Part shown: positions 51,301 through 60,573 of the stretch, piece after piece
Position numbering within the stretch: position 1 is the first letter of the stretch
Layout of the letters: each line of letters begins with the position of its first letter
Source: Tanypteryx hageni
Lineage: Eukaryota > Arthropoda > Insecta > Odonata > Petaluridae
Reading direction: 5' to 3'
NCBI GenBank assembly: GCA_028673005.1
Contig: CM054116.1
Span: forward strand, 82,100,572 to 82,164,571
Length of the DNA: 64,000 nucleotides
Translations under genes and position numbers: made by a program
Notes under the pieces: model-generated
Told to the model about the DNA's origin: nothing
Seen by the model: the letters and a program-made list of their open reading frames with translations, nothing else
The model's database searches: none

Positions 51301-54300
51301 ATAGAACTTTTCTCATAACCAACTATAAAAATCGAAAATTTTAAAATTGTAAATTGTAGAGGTTGTTTTAACCCCATTTGAACATTAAAGTTTAATATTT
51401 TTTTAGGTACTACAGGATGAGCTAGGATGCTGCAATTTTCAAATTATTTACAGAACAGTGCATTTGCACAAATAAACATTTCAATCTCTATATATATTGC
51501 GGCAACCGTTAAAAATGTTAAAATTTTAAACAATTAGAAAAATATTATTTTACTTCTAGAAGTGCTACAACTTTAAAATTTGGCTGAAATGTGTAGCATT
51601 AGTACCCCATAATGTAGAAACTGTAAAATTTTTAAAATTGCAACATTTGGGGATTGTTTTAAACTATTATTTTTACATGTGGGAAAAACGAAAATCGCTG
51701 CGGAGGTGAAATCTTTAGAATTAATAGAATATTTGTAATGGTGAAATATCTGTCTGAAAAATTAATGTTTTTTCAAGTTGAGATGAAATGCTTGCAGTAT
51801 GCAAGCACCTTCTACTAGTATCCAATATAAGAAGACTATGGTTTGAGTTTATTTTTTCTTTGTAAAGTCTAAAATTTTCTCGCAGTTTCTTAAAATAGTT
51901 ATTATTATGTAACCTATTTGGAATTTTTAGAAATAATACAGATATGGAGAAGGTCATGTGGTGGCCACATCAGATTTTTTGATTTAACTTTAGTGAGTAA
52001 CCTTTCTTTCCGCAGCATCTGGATATTTTCGGAAATGAATGCATGCAGAATCAAAATTGCGCTCAATCACGTGCTTACAACCCTCCCCATTCGTGTAAGG
52101 AGTATCCCATGGTATGGGTGGCCACAGAGTTGTCTGAAATTTGGGTTTAAAACGCAGTAATGTATCAATCCACTTCCAGATGACCACGAAACTCAGTGCT
52201 TCCTTTTAATCGGAAGAGGGGTCACAATTTTCATTGAGAGTATGCCGAAACCTACTGAAAACGAGATATTTGCTGTCCCATCCAGCAAGTAGCGAGACGC
52301 GGGATTTTATTTCCCAAATCAAGAAAGCTAGCAACCCTAGCCCATACCCATGGGCAACATTGAATATATGGAGACAGGCATGTTAATCACGCTTCCACCA
52401 AAGCTGGCAATTAACTGCCGCAAATAACGAAGGAGCAGCTCGTAAAAAATTCCATCCTTTTCCAATTATGATCCTCAATAATTATAAATAAACTGATGTG
52501 GGCAACACATGACTTTTTCCATATTTATATGGCAAATTACATGTTGTTAGCTCTGGGATCGTTGTCAATATTTACATCCGGTTGACAATTAGAAAAGAAG
52601 GAGCGTTACTAAGACGTAACTAAGCGTCAATTGTTAACTATTGTCTTCGGTAGGTGGCGTGGTGGTGGCAGCTAAAAATATAAGATATCTCTTAAATAAT
52701 GAATTATATGGAAAAATGTATCAGACAAAGGTTGTAGAAAATAAAATTTCCTAAAACTATTATTCCATAACATTTTTACATTTATCAAATGTTAAAGCAA
52801 ATATTTCAAAATAACGGATAAGTGACAAGAGTAAACACCCACTTTCCGTCAACCGACTTTTACCAAAAACTAGTCAGATCTAACTTTTATAAAAAATTTT
52901 AAATGTAAAATTGTGCATTTACCTGATTAATAGTTTTTGAATTAGAGCGCCCACAAAAATCTATTACACACAGACATACAGGCACACAGACATCATCGCG
53001 AAACTAGTCAGAACGTGTTCAGGGAACCTTAAAACAAGTATTACCGTTGAAATCTCGAGTTCGATTTTTTTCATGAAATCAATACTTGCTCATACTACGT
53101 ATATGGAGAAAGTAAAAACTGTCAAGTTACACTTTTAAGACTAATATTGCTTCATTTGTAACACTTTAACGAGTTTGCCCTGTCTCAAGAAGATAATTTG
53201 CAAGTAGGTGCGTGAGAGCCTGTGAAAATCTCTTAATCCGCCATAGCACGCGTCGGCGGTGAATCCCCGCCCGTTTGAAATAATTCGTATATCTAAGCGT
53301 TCTGCCACAATGTGGTGTTTATACGCTGTCGACTTTCATGTTTGCCGCTTTAGACTCAGTTGAAGTTCAGCTGGTGGGCAAAGAACACGTGCATGTCTTT
53401 TCTTTCAATATTGGTCCATTCCCCGCCGTGCGTGCTCTCAGGTAAGTATAGAGTATATTTTGATCTCCTTTATTTTTTCTTTATTTTCTTTTCAATATTA
53501 TAATTTATTTTTTATTTTTAGAAGGTATATAGCATTTTTCACTATGAACGAAGCTGAACGTCTGCGTATATTAGAAATGTTTGAGTGTGTCACTGATGAA
53601 GAAAATTCAGATTTGGGCGATATTGATGATTGATATTCCAGAGGGCATTACTACTCAATCGAAACACGACTCTGCTTCAAAGGAAAGCAAAGATGATTAT
53701 GAACATCCATCCACAGGCACATCTTTTACTGGAAAAGATGGAGTGACAGAATGGACAGCAAGGCCCCCGAAAAGACTCGGGTTGAAAAGTGCAACTTATT
53801 GCTAGTTAGATATATATCTTCCGGGACCAGTGGGAAATTCTCATAGGGTTACAGACATTTTAGGTACGTGGCAATTATATTTTCCTGATTCTCTCCTAGA
53901 GAAAATTGTGCATTACACAAATATAAAAATACCAACAGTCCTTAGTAATTTTTAACGTGAACGTGATGCTAGGGAAACTGACCTTTTCTTGTATGTGCTT
54001 TCTAATGTTATGTTACTAAATAATGTTATTTTTACTGACTTCAATTTGTCTTTATTATATCTTTATATTTTTTTCAATGTGAAAAGGTGAATAAAAATGT
54101 TATTTATGCTTTAAATTTTAAAAAATTATAGTATTGCAATTATCGGTCTTTTCCCCGCCCCGAGTGTTATAGTGTAACAAAGGAAACTCGTGCTATATCG
54201 GGTTAAAATATAAAATGTATTCCAAAAGCAAGAAAAGGTCAGGTATTCTTCACCTAACTCTCGGCTGTAAAGGAAAACTCCGGTTATGTTTATTTTCGTT

Positions 54301-57300
54301 AGTGCTTTATGTATGTAATCAACTGTTAGATAATACTTACCAGAAAGAAATTATTTGGTAAGGTGTCCAGCAGAAGAAGAATACGAGGACTGTTACAAAA
54401 GTCATCTGCAAGGTCCTGGTTTTCGCTCTGCAGAGGTTTCCAGAGCTGGAACGCCGCATATGATGTTCTGCTGAACATGGAAATATTGGAAGCTACAATT
54501 AGTTATGTTTATAGAGTGATTCCCACGCTTTTTTCATATGCATTTTAAAAATGGTTCGAATACTCAAAACCTAAGTTAAACTTCTTATTTTTTCTATTCG
54601 ATTAAAAGATATCTTTTTGTAGTTGAGTTATCCCAACTACTAAGGTATGTGTAATGAAGGGAAAAAACAAACTCAAAAAGCTCTTTCCTATAGAAGGATT
54701 TTAGCCATCGACCTTATGTGGGTTTGTCACTATAATTTATTAGTGCTTCTTAAACTAGGATGCCAACCTCACACTAATGAATACTAGCGGTACATTACAA
54801 AAGCAAAGTTGCCATTTAGCTTTAATAATATTTGGTGTATTTTCTTTTTAATAAATCTAAGGGAAAGGAACTTTTATTATTCGATATCATAGTTATGAAA
54901 CGGTGACTCGTTATGATGTTAATATGGCACTTTATTGCTAAAGTTTGAGAAATACGCCACTTAGGAAACAGTCTATCCGTGCTGGTTACCTGTCTTTTTT
55001 ACCTAGCGTCATCTTAAAAATGAACGTATTTTTACCTCTTTCTCTCTTGGAAGAGTGGTCCCCAAAGTAAGAAAACCACTCATATATCTTAATTTTAGTC
55101 GGCATTTTTCATATTTCATGTCGAAATCTTCGATGAAATCAAATAAACGCAATGCGATGCGATGTACAAACTATCAGTGATGCGGGAAAATATTCTGTAG
55201 TAACAGTTTTTGACTTTCATCTCGAATGAAATCTTTTATCAAGTGAAGGAAGAGCGGTAAGGGAGTGGCAGATTTGGAAGTGTATGGAAGTCATTGGACG
55301 AGGAAGACCAAGCGACAGGTGTAGCGACGCAGTTTCGGAGATATTTTAGTTAGAAAGCGTGCATAAAGTGTAGCGACAGTTGTTGGACGGACACGAGACG
55401 ATGAATAGAAAGGAAAATAGAGATGTGATCAGATAAAAATCCCTTCATCGTGGAGACGCGTGTCACGCGCAAACTCTTCAATTACGATTGAACTGGACAT
55501 CAAAATAACAGTTCTTGTTGTCCTTTAAGTGCGGATATTTTTGCTTGTTACCAAGACGACGAATACGCATTTTTAACATTTATCCTCACACAAATTTCGT
55601 TTCAATTAAAGGATAATATATCGTACATTAAGGATGAAAATGCGTTATTTTATTATATCCCTCGAAATTAAATGATATTGTAAGCTGTTGATGTTATTTT
55701 ATATATCGTGGAAGACACTTCAAGTAAACTTCAATCGTAAAAAGCAGTGTAGTGGAAATATAAAAGCCTAAATCCGTTCACCATCGATTTTTGCCCTCAA
55801 ATCCCTGTAAATTCTTTTTTATTTTCTTATATTCCTGAGAACAGAACTTTACGTTTCAAATATTCTCCGACAGCTTTTAACCTTCGTTAATGAGTTCCGA
55901 TTGGGGAACACTTGGGCGATGCCGAATTCATCATACGAGGGATTTTCCCGCTGTGTTTACAAGTGAGTCTGAAATTTGATAAGTCGTCATCATCTATCGC
56001 TAAAACGCTCGCTCCCTTCTTTATCTGCGAAAAGCGATGTTTATCTGTTTTCCCTCAGATTGAATAATCGGTGCTCTTGCAATTCAAATGATATCGCATC
56101 AAGGTCGGAAAACACTCCACTTGTGACTTGAAGAGCCATTAACCGTTCGAATCAAAGTAACAACCTCAGCTGCGTTCCCATGGCGTTATTCGATCACTTT
56201 ATTAATTAGAAATCGGGTTCCCTCGCTCAGATTGGCTGATGAATGGGTGGGTGGGGTAAGTGCACCATTTAATCTACTGATTGACTGATTCAGCGATTTG
56301 CCGTTGCTACCTGGACCGGTAAACCAAATAGTTTGCTGGTTTTTGAAAACTACCATTTTTTCTCCCTAAGGCATAGGATTGATTATAAAACGCTAGTTGT
56401 GGAATTTAAAGTTAAAATCTTTTTAGCGGATGATGAACAAAAAATACCTTATAAGTAAACAGTATCAGTTGTTGAAGGTCAGTAACATATTAAATGAGAA
56501 CTAGAGATTCAGTGAAATATTTTGTGTCCGTATTCGGTAAAAGTTATGAAAACAATCCTGTTAATTGTTTTTTAAAAATCTATTTTTTCGTGGAATCCAT
56601 TTCACCAAAAAATGTATACGTTCAAGCAAAATCTTGAAATCGAATGAGTTTAATTTAAAATGGCGGAAATATAGAGGAAATTGAAATCCCATGAAGCTTT
56701 CAAAATACGAAATTGAAGAAAAATGAAAAAATGCTCTAATGAAATTTTGAGCTGTTGAGATAATTAAGGCAGAAAGGCTAATGGGAAATGGGGGAAAATT
56801 ATTGAAAGGTCAACCATAGATATTCGGCCTGTTGCGCTGGAATAAATTTGTCGATACATTTTCTCTCAATTATTGCAGAAGTGAGAGATTTTCCAAAGTA
56901 CTCACGTTGTATGTCTCCGCTCTTCATACTCAGCTCTCGGAATATGGCAGCGTAACAGAACGATATGACGATCAAAGGGACGATGTACATGGCCACATTG
57001 CCAAATAGTGAATAGGCTACCTCGACCTCCCAAGAGGGAAAGGAGTTGAACGTCACGCATTGCGTGTATTCCGGATGATGAGGATGCGTCTCCACGTGGA
57101 ATATCACCGACTGTAGGATAAAATTAGAAGGAAATTATTTCTCCGGAAACGGAATCGTACCTAAAACAGGGATAGAGAATTATTCAAAAGTTTTGCATTT
57201 CATTCTCATAAAAAATGTTGAGTAAGAAATTCTTGTACTATTCGTTTCAAATGACTTGTGAGTTTATGTAAAAGAATATATTAAGGCGACGCTTGCTTCA

Positions 57301-60300
57301 CTTACAGACACTTTAAGTTCCACTAAAACAAGCACATACAAAACAAAACAAAAATGACGACATTATCCTAAAAGACATCTCGTTTCCTAGGAATTGCCAC
57401 TTGCTCTCAGTAATCAAAAATTCCATTTATGGACTGCATAGCACAAAGCCAAACATAGTTTGGAAGAGAAAAGTATTCGTATGGGGTGAGTTGTAAAAAT
57501 GTATAGCGAAGAAATAGTCTCCATAATATCGTTAATTATTATTAATTTGGAATTTCTGGGCGTTTCTCTTATACAGCCTAATATTTAACTCATCTAGATA
57601 CAAGACAATGCAGAAGAATTGGAAAAACTTTACTTTGAATATCGTATCTGATACATTATTTTTAATGTAACTATTTCGTCAGAACTGTCTCCGTAAATAT
57701 TTTCTATATAAATAAATTTGTTTATGCATGTAACGAATCGCTAACAAAATAGCTTTAGGGCTGCAAAGAGAGAAATATAATGAAAGATAAGGCAATGCCA
57801 GTTGTGACTATTTTTTAACTTCCAAAATCTGATACCTCGATAAAAAAATACTCTACAAGAATTTTCTGCCTTTTTTGTTGCGTTTCTGAAAATATAAACT
57901 AACTTTTAGTATTTGGTTTTTCAGTCTTTCCGTTTGTACGCATACATCAGACGCTTTATCACTGGATGTATTTCGACGACGTTTGGTATTTAGGATATAT
58001 TAATTAAAACCTAATTTTGGAGACTACGGCGAAGTATAAATTGGGAAGAATTCCTACATAACGGTAAATGACAACATTTAGAGCAAGGTTGTGCAACCTT
58101 TTTGTGTGGCGGGTCGCATGTGAGTTCTTTGGCGGGCCGTATTATAAGTCGCGAGCGCCTCGGCGGGTCGGATGAGAGTTTATATGGGAACATAGTCAAG
58201 AGTTCATACGTGATTTTTAAAATGAAAATAAAGTCTAAACAATTTTTAGCGTTAAATCATCACTAAGAAGGGTTTTATGACTGCAATTTTAATTAAAGTT
58301 TACGAATTTATCTGGATTAAATATCACTGACTGCATCCTTATCAAAGCGTCGCGGACAGTCTAAAACGCTCTCGCGGGCCGGATGTGACCTCGGGCCGTA
58401 GGTTGCACGCCCGTCATTTAGAGATTCACAAAGCAGAGGGAAGAAGAAATAGTAAAGGATTATGCGGATACGTAAATGGAAAAAACAGAAAATAAACAAA
58501 ATAAATTATAAGATAATAAACCTACAGGTTTACGGGATAGTTATTACAGTTAGTTAGGAATAACTGCCACATAAACCTAAAAGGATTTTTTATTTATAAT
58601 TTATTCTTTTCTCTTTTTGTACGTTATTATCCGTAATAGCCACTAAATCTCTCTTTCCCTCCTCTTGTATAATCCCCAAGTATTGTAATTTACGTTTAAA
58701 AAGTAATTCTCTCGACATTTTGGATTTATATAAAATTAAAAGAGGAAATTACAAACGCTCAGTTATGGCTGCTACTTTACCGAAAAAATATGAAACGTAG
58801 ATATTTTAGAGCAAAACAAAATAATATTTCTTGTCGTATATATTTTTTATAAGATGTCATAAAATATTTTCTGTTGTTTATCTATATCGTATGGACTTTT
58901 TCATTTCCAACTTGACATAATAGGGGATTTTATTGAAATTTAAGACAAAATAGCATAATACATAGATTATATGACCCAGACAAGACTGCCAATATTCGCT
59001 TATATTAGAAAAAGAGGCGTAAAAAGTAAACTGTAGACCCGATATAACGCGTACGTTTCGGTACAAGATATTTGACCGCGTTATAAGTGATATCGCATTT
59101 ACCCATTTATAATTACAAGCAGTGACAGCTGACTCCATAAACCTACCAGTCAGAAATGACATTGCGGTAACCATTATCCGCACACAAACGAGCGAAAAAA
59201 AGAGAGAAAAGAAAACGGCAGTTCAAAATATTTTGTTTTAAGAATTTGAAATAAATATCTTATTTTATATTGTGTTCCACTTTAAAGAACATACATTTAC
59301 TGATTAACAACATCCGTGATTACAAGTTCAAAACCAACACACTTTTATTATTAATAAAGAGCACATTTAACGGAAAGGCAACTAAAGTTTGCAATCCGCC
59401 GTTGCCGTTCTCCCGACTACATTGTTTTTTATCTGTAATGTGTTAATACGCGATAATTTAGGATAATACGCGATCATTTATGATGGACTCCATGCCTATA
59501 ACCAAAGGTGTTTGTATGTAATTACAAAAGAATGCATGTATTTACAAAAGAAAAAAGCCGAGGTTCAACCATTTCCCGCGTTATAAGCGATCCCGCGTTT
59601 TACCAAGCCGCGTTATATCGGGTCTACGGTGTACATAATTTGATAATTTCTTTCATACAGGGGGAAAAATTTAAATATCCTGATTCCCATGATATGATTT
59701 CATTAAATTTGCTATTTGGATACTTTATAAATCAATAGATATGGTAATAGGATATTGTTATCACATTATTTTATTAGAGTTGATACTTTATGAAACTAAA
59801 ATTGAAATATCAACTACATATCTTAAGAGAAAAACGCACCTAATTAATGTCACGCTTTTAGCGTCTATTACTCCAACTCGCCGTAAAAATGTGTGATGGT
59901 AGATAGTGTGGTAAAAATGAAAATCATCTCTGGAACGGGAGATATTTCCAACATTCTCTAAGGAACTCATCTCATCCTAGGAAAATATAATAGTAATTCT
60001 GTCGCAATTGTAACGACACTTTTGATGAAAGTCTCAAGTGGCTTAGTTGTCTTCTTTGCAATAGTCCTATCTGAATCCTGGGTTTAGGCGACGACTTCTC
60101 TTTAGCAACCCTCACCTGAGGAGCGCTGCAAACTGCGCTCATCAGCCACGCCACGGCCAGCATCCTGCGCCCCCTCCTGTCCGCCTTGCCCACCGAATGC
60201 AGCGGGCTAGTGACAGCGAAGAGGCGATCCAAACTGATGCAGATGAGCACGAACCCGGAAAGGTAAAGTCCAAAGATGCGGAAGAAAGCAGTTATGCGAC

Positions 60301-60540
60301 AGAGGACGTCGCCGCCTTTCCAGCTCACCGTGTAAGCCCAACCGATCTGCAAGAAATTGACAGAAGCGACGCAGATTGAATTGCCGCTCATCTCATTCCA
60401 AATCGGCTGTTTTATTTGGGGAGGAAAGGAGAAATATACTGACCTCTAGTGGCATCATAAGGAACGTGACAAGTAGATCGGCGATGGCCAAGTGAAACAG
60501 CATGAGATTCACCCTTGTAAGTCGCTTTCCGTTCGATCTC
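36363..60540 (-). CDS. AKH/ACP receptor-like peptide-hormone GPCR (GnRH receptor superfamily), 5' part outside window
   Basis: Membrane receptor for a neuropeptide of the adipokinetic hormone/AKH-corazonin-related/red-pigment-concentrating group, normally tied to energy release or related control. Exons, minus, GT-AG: 60540-60444 (TM2, HLAIADLLVTFLMMPLE), 60346-60116 (TM3-TM4, FGLYLSGFVLICISLDRL), 57110-56906 (ECL2-TM5, HPEYTQCVTFNSFP), 54470-54341 (ICL3-TM6, VLVFFFCWTPYQII), 36759-36363 (TM7, NSSVNPLVYGFFN, then C-tail). Phases agree and give 352 residues. The conserved cysteine pair (VLCRI; QCVTF), CWTPY and NPLVY are present. DRY is DRL. The C-tail has two alanine runs. The TM1/N-terminal exon is not found to 64000. 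AKHR or ACPR is more likely than corazonin receptor from the ECL2 and TM6-7 motifs, but the subtype is not settled. Confidence 0.88.
36395..36500 (-). repeat. GC-rich alanine-coding repeat in the receptor C-tail
   Basis: GCG/GCC codon runs encode eight and six consecutive alanines in the C-terminal tail of the receptor. The block is strikingly CpG-rich in an AT-rich region, so it may vary in length between individuals. Confidence 0.8.
38252..38498. mobile_element. hAT MITE, 247 bp, in the large receptor intron
   Basis: The left end reads CAGGCCCGCTGAGAGCC and the right end, reverse complemented, CAGGACCATCGAGAGGG, each followed by a CCGGGG block. Flanking octamers ATTACAAA (38244-38251) and ATTACAAG (38499-38506) match seven of eight. 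No transposase. Confidence 0.7.
39781..39830 (-). repeat. tRNA-like B-box fragment
   Basis: The minus strand reads CCGGGTTCGATTCCAG, a strong match to a tRNA B box. No A box at the proper distance and no cloverleaf could be drawn, so this is more likely a SINE or tRNA-derived fragment than a tRNA gene. Confidence 0.35.
39898..39921. repeat. (ACAT)n microsatellite
   Basis: Short run of ACAT/ACAC repeats within the large receptor intron. Confidence 0.8.
40403..40667. mobile_element. hAT MITE, 265 bp, CAGTGGCG ends
   Basis: The left end reads CAGTGGCGCAGTCA and the right end, reverse complemented, CAGTGACGCTGTCAG. Flanking octamers CTTTGTAT (40395-40402) and CTTTGCAT (40668-40675) match seven of eight. 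The ends resemble that of the ZMYM1-type hAT at 13087, so it may have been moved by that group. A lone CAGTGGCGTAACTATT end also occurs at 43354. Confidence 0.75.
41415..41792 (+). repeat. Purine tract 1 (GA-rich), about 380 bp
   Basis: Almost only A and G on the plus strand (GAGAG and GGAGA runs). The receptor transcript, being minus, would read it as a long CU tract. Open frames through it on both strands (Arg/Glu-rich or Ser/Leu/Pro-rich) are composition artefacts. Confidence 0.9.
42005..42212 (+). repeat. Purine tract 2 (GA-rich), about 210 bp
   Basis: A second nearly pure GA tract 210 bases after the first, with GAGAGAGAGA and GGGGGAGAG runs; weaker purine bias goes on to about 42400. 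The segment between the tracts is ordinary sequence. Confidence 0.9.
43518..44155 (+). repeat. Repeat family R, copy 1
   Basis: Starts near CTTTCTTCATATACGTAC, includes GATGATGTCTGTGTGTCTG and CACCACCACGCCACCTACCG, and ends near ATATGGAGAAAGTCATGTG. The ends are short inverted repeats (ACTTTCTCCATAT). Nearly the same sequence is found inverted at 52483-53116. No protein is encoded. Confidence 0.85.
47752..51819. repeat. Five-unit alternating inverted-repeat array
   Basis: Units: A1 plus 47793-48523, A2 minus 48581-49303, A3 plus 49344-50069, A4 minus 50110-50852, A5 minus and more diverged/longer 50897-51819. Each unit has one end ACTAGTAGTTGGTGCTTGCA and the other GTTTAGGCACTTCCAGATGT. Between units is a 40-bp junction containing TATATATCGACGACTC and GAGGAGGATATAACAT: plus at about 47752-47792 and 48541-48580, minus at 49304-49343 and 50070-50109, degenerate plus at 50853-50896. 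Inside a unit, degenerate blocks with AGCTGAAATTTTCAAATTAT recur roughly every 150 bases. No coding capacity. Confidence 0.9.
51015..51204 (+). repeat. Two B-box-like motifs within unit A5
   Basis: GAGTTCGACTCCAG at 51015-51028 and GGGTTCGACTCCAG at 51191-51204. The same 14-mer occurs at 92-105. They lie in the extra segment of A5 that the other four units lack. No tRNA fold or A box was found. Confidence 0.6.
52483..53116 (-). repeat. Repeat family R, copy 3, inverted relative to copy 1
   Basis: Reverse complement of copy 1 along its whole length: starts ATAAACTGATGTGGGC, includes GGTAGGTGGCGTGGTGGTGG, and ends CGTATATGGAGAAAGT. With copy 1 it forms an inverted pair 8.3 kb apart in the same intron. 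Confidence 0.85.
53233..54206 (+). mobile_element. Internally deleted piggyBac-like element, TTAA target sites
   Basis: TTAA stands at both ends (53233-53236 and 54203-54206). The left end reads TCCGCCATAGCACG and the right end, reverse complemented, CCCGATATAGCACG, 11 of 14 matching, each followed by a CCCCGCCC-like block. At 970 bp it is too short for a whole transposase; it keeps only the N-terminal part. It ends about 135 bases from the donor site of the receptor TM6 exon. Confidence 0.85.
53545..53955 (+). pseudogene. piggyBac transposase, N-terminal remnant
   Basis: Begins MNEAERLRILEMFECVTDEE. After frame changes it shows the acidic leader, then SFTGKDGVTEWTARPPKR (matching the GKDxxTxW piggyBac motif), then GPVGNSHRVTDILGTWQLYF and LLEKIVHYTNIKI, which is the start of the conserved transposase domain. 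It stops at a TAA near 53955; the catalytic part is missing. Confidence 0.8.
54467..54473 (-). promoter_or_regulatory. Tandem (NAGNAG) 3' splice acceptor before the TM6 exon
   Basis: Reading the minus strand, the intron ends TTCAGCAG. Splicing after the first AG (exon starts 54470) or the second (exon starts 54467) keeps the frame. The junction then reads IQ-PEHHMRR or IQ-QHHMRR, one residue different, in the third intracellular loop. Confidence 0.6.
54471..56905 (-). other. Receptor intron between TM5 and TM6 exons
   Basis: 2.4 kb, donor GTGAGT at 56905, acceptor TTCAG(CAG) at 54471. AT-rich; I see no repeat pair or gene in it. Confidence 0.6.
58084..58415. mobile_element. hAT MITE, 332 bp, with perfect 8-bp target duplication
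   Basis: ATTTAGAG flanks both sides (58076-58083 and 58416-58423). The left end reads CAAGGTTGTGCAACCTTTTT; the right end, reverse complemented, GACGGGCGTGCAACCTACGG. Interior has GGCGGGTCGC blocks. A truncated relative lies at 28984-29246. Confidence 0.85.
59029..59631. mobile_element. MITE with TA target sites and GTAGACCCGATATAACGCG ends (pogo/Tigger-like)
   Basis: Left end AACTGTAGACCCGATATAAC; right end, reverse complemented, CACCGTAGACCCGATATAAC. TA flanks both sides (59027-59028, 59632-59633). Subterminal CGCGTTATAAG repeats occur inside both ends. 603 bp, no transposase. Placement with pogo/Tigger rests on the TA sites and the look of the ends. Confidence 0.75.
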
Positions 60541-60573
60541 CTGAAAAATGGAATACACACGTTAATGAGATAA

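Larger units (their letters stand above)
47205..51975 (+). mobile_element. Repeat family R, copy 2, expanded by an inverted-repeat array
   Basis: The left part (47205-47732) matches family R copy 1 from ACTTTCTCCATATAC through TTAGTAAAGCTACTTTTTC. The typical R right end (ATATGGAGAAGGTCATGTGG, then CCACATCAG) appears only at about 51943-51970. Between them lies the array 47752-51819. Copies 1 and 3 are about 0.64 kb, so this copy has been enlarged by some 4 kb. The right-end variant here equals the solo end at 6020-6085. Confidence 0.65.
36760..54340 (-). other. 17.6-kb receptor intron between the TM6 and TM7 exons
   Basis: The donor is TG|GTAAGT at 54341/54340, the acceptor CACCTGCAG at 36761-36760. 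Phase 2 on both sides makes a tryptophan across the junction (FW-FWF), as expected at the TM6/TM7 boundary. The intron carries two or more hAT MITEs, long purine tracts, the inverted array at 47.2-52.0 kb and a piggyBac derivative close to the donor. I see no other gene in it on either strand. Stretches 36760-38250, 38510-40390, 42220-43350 and 44160-47200 hold nothing I recognise beyond simple repeats. Confidence 0.8.
57111..60115 (-). other. Receptor intron between TM4 and ECL2/TM5 exons
   Basis: 3.0 kb, donor GTGAGG at 60115, acceptor CCTACAG at 57111. It contains a hAT MITE (58084-58415) and a pogo/Tigger-like MITE (59029-59631). The rest holds nothing I recognise. Confidence 0.7.

Noticed and set aside
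60197..60379. Plus-strand open frame of 60 residues
   Set aside because: Antisense shadow of the TM3-TM4 exon.
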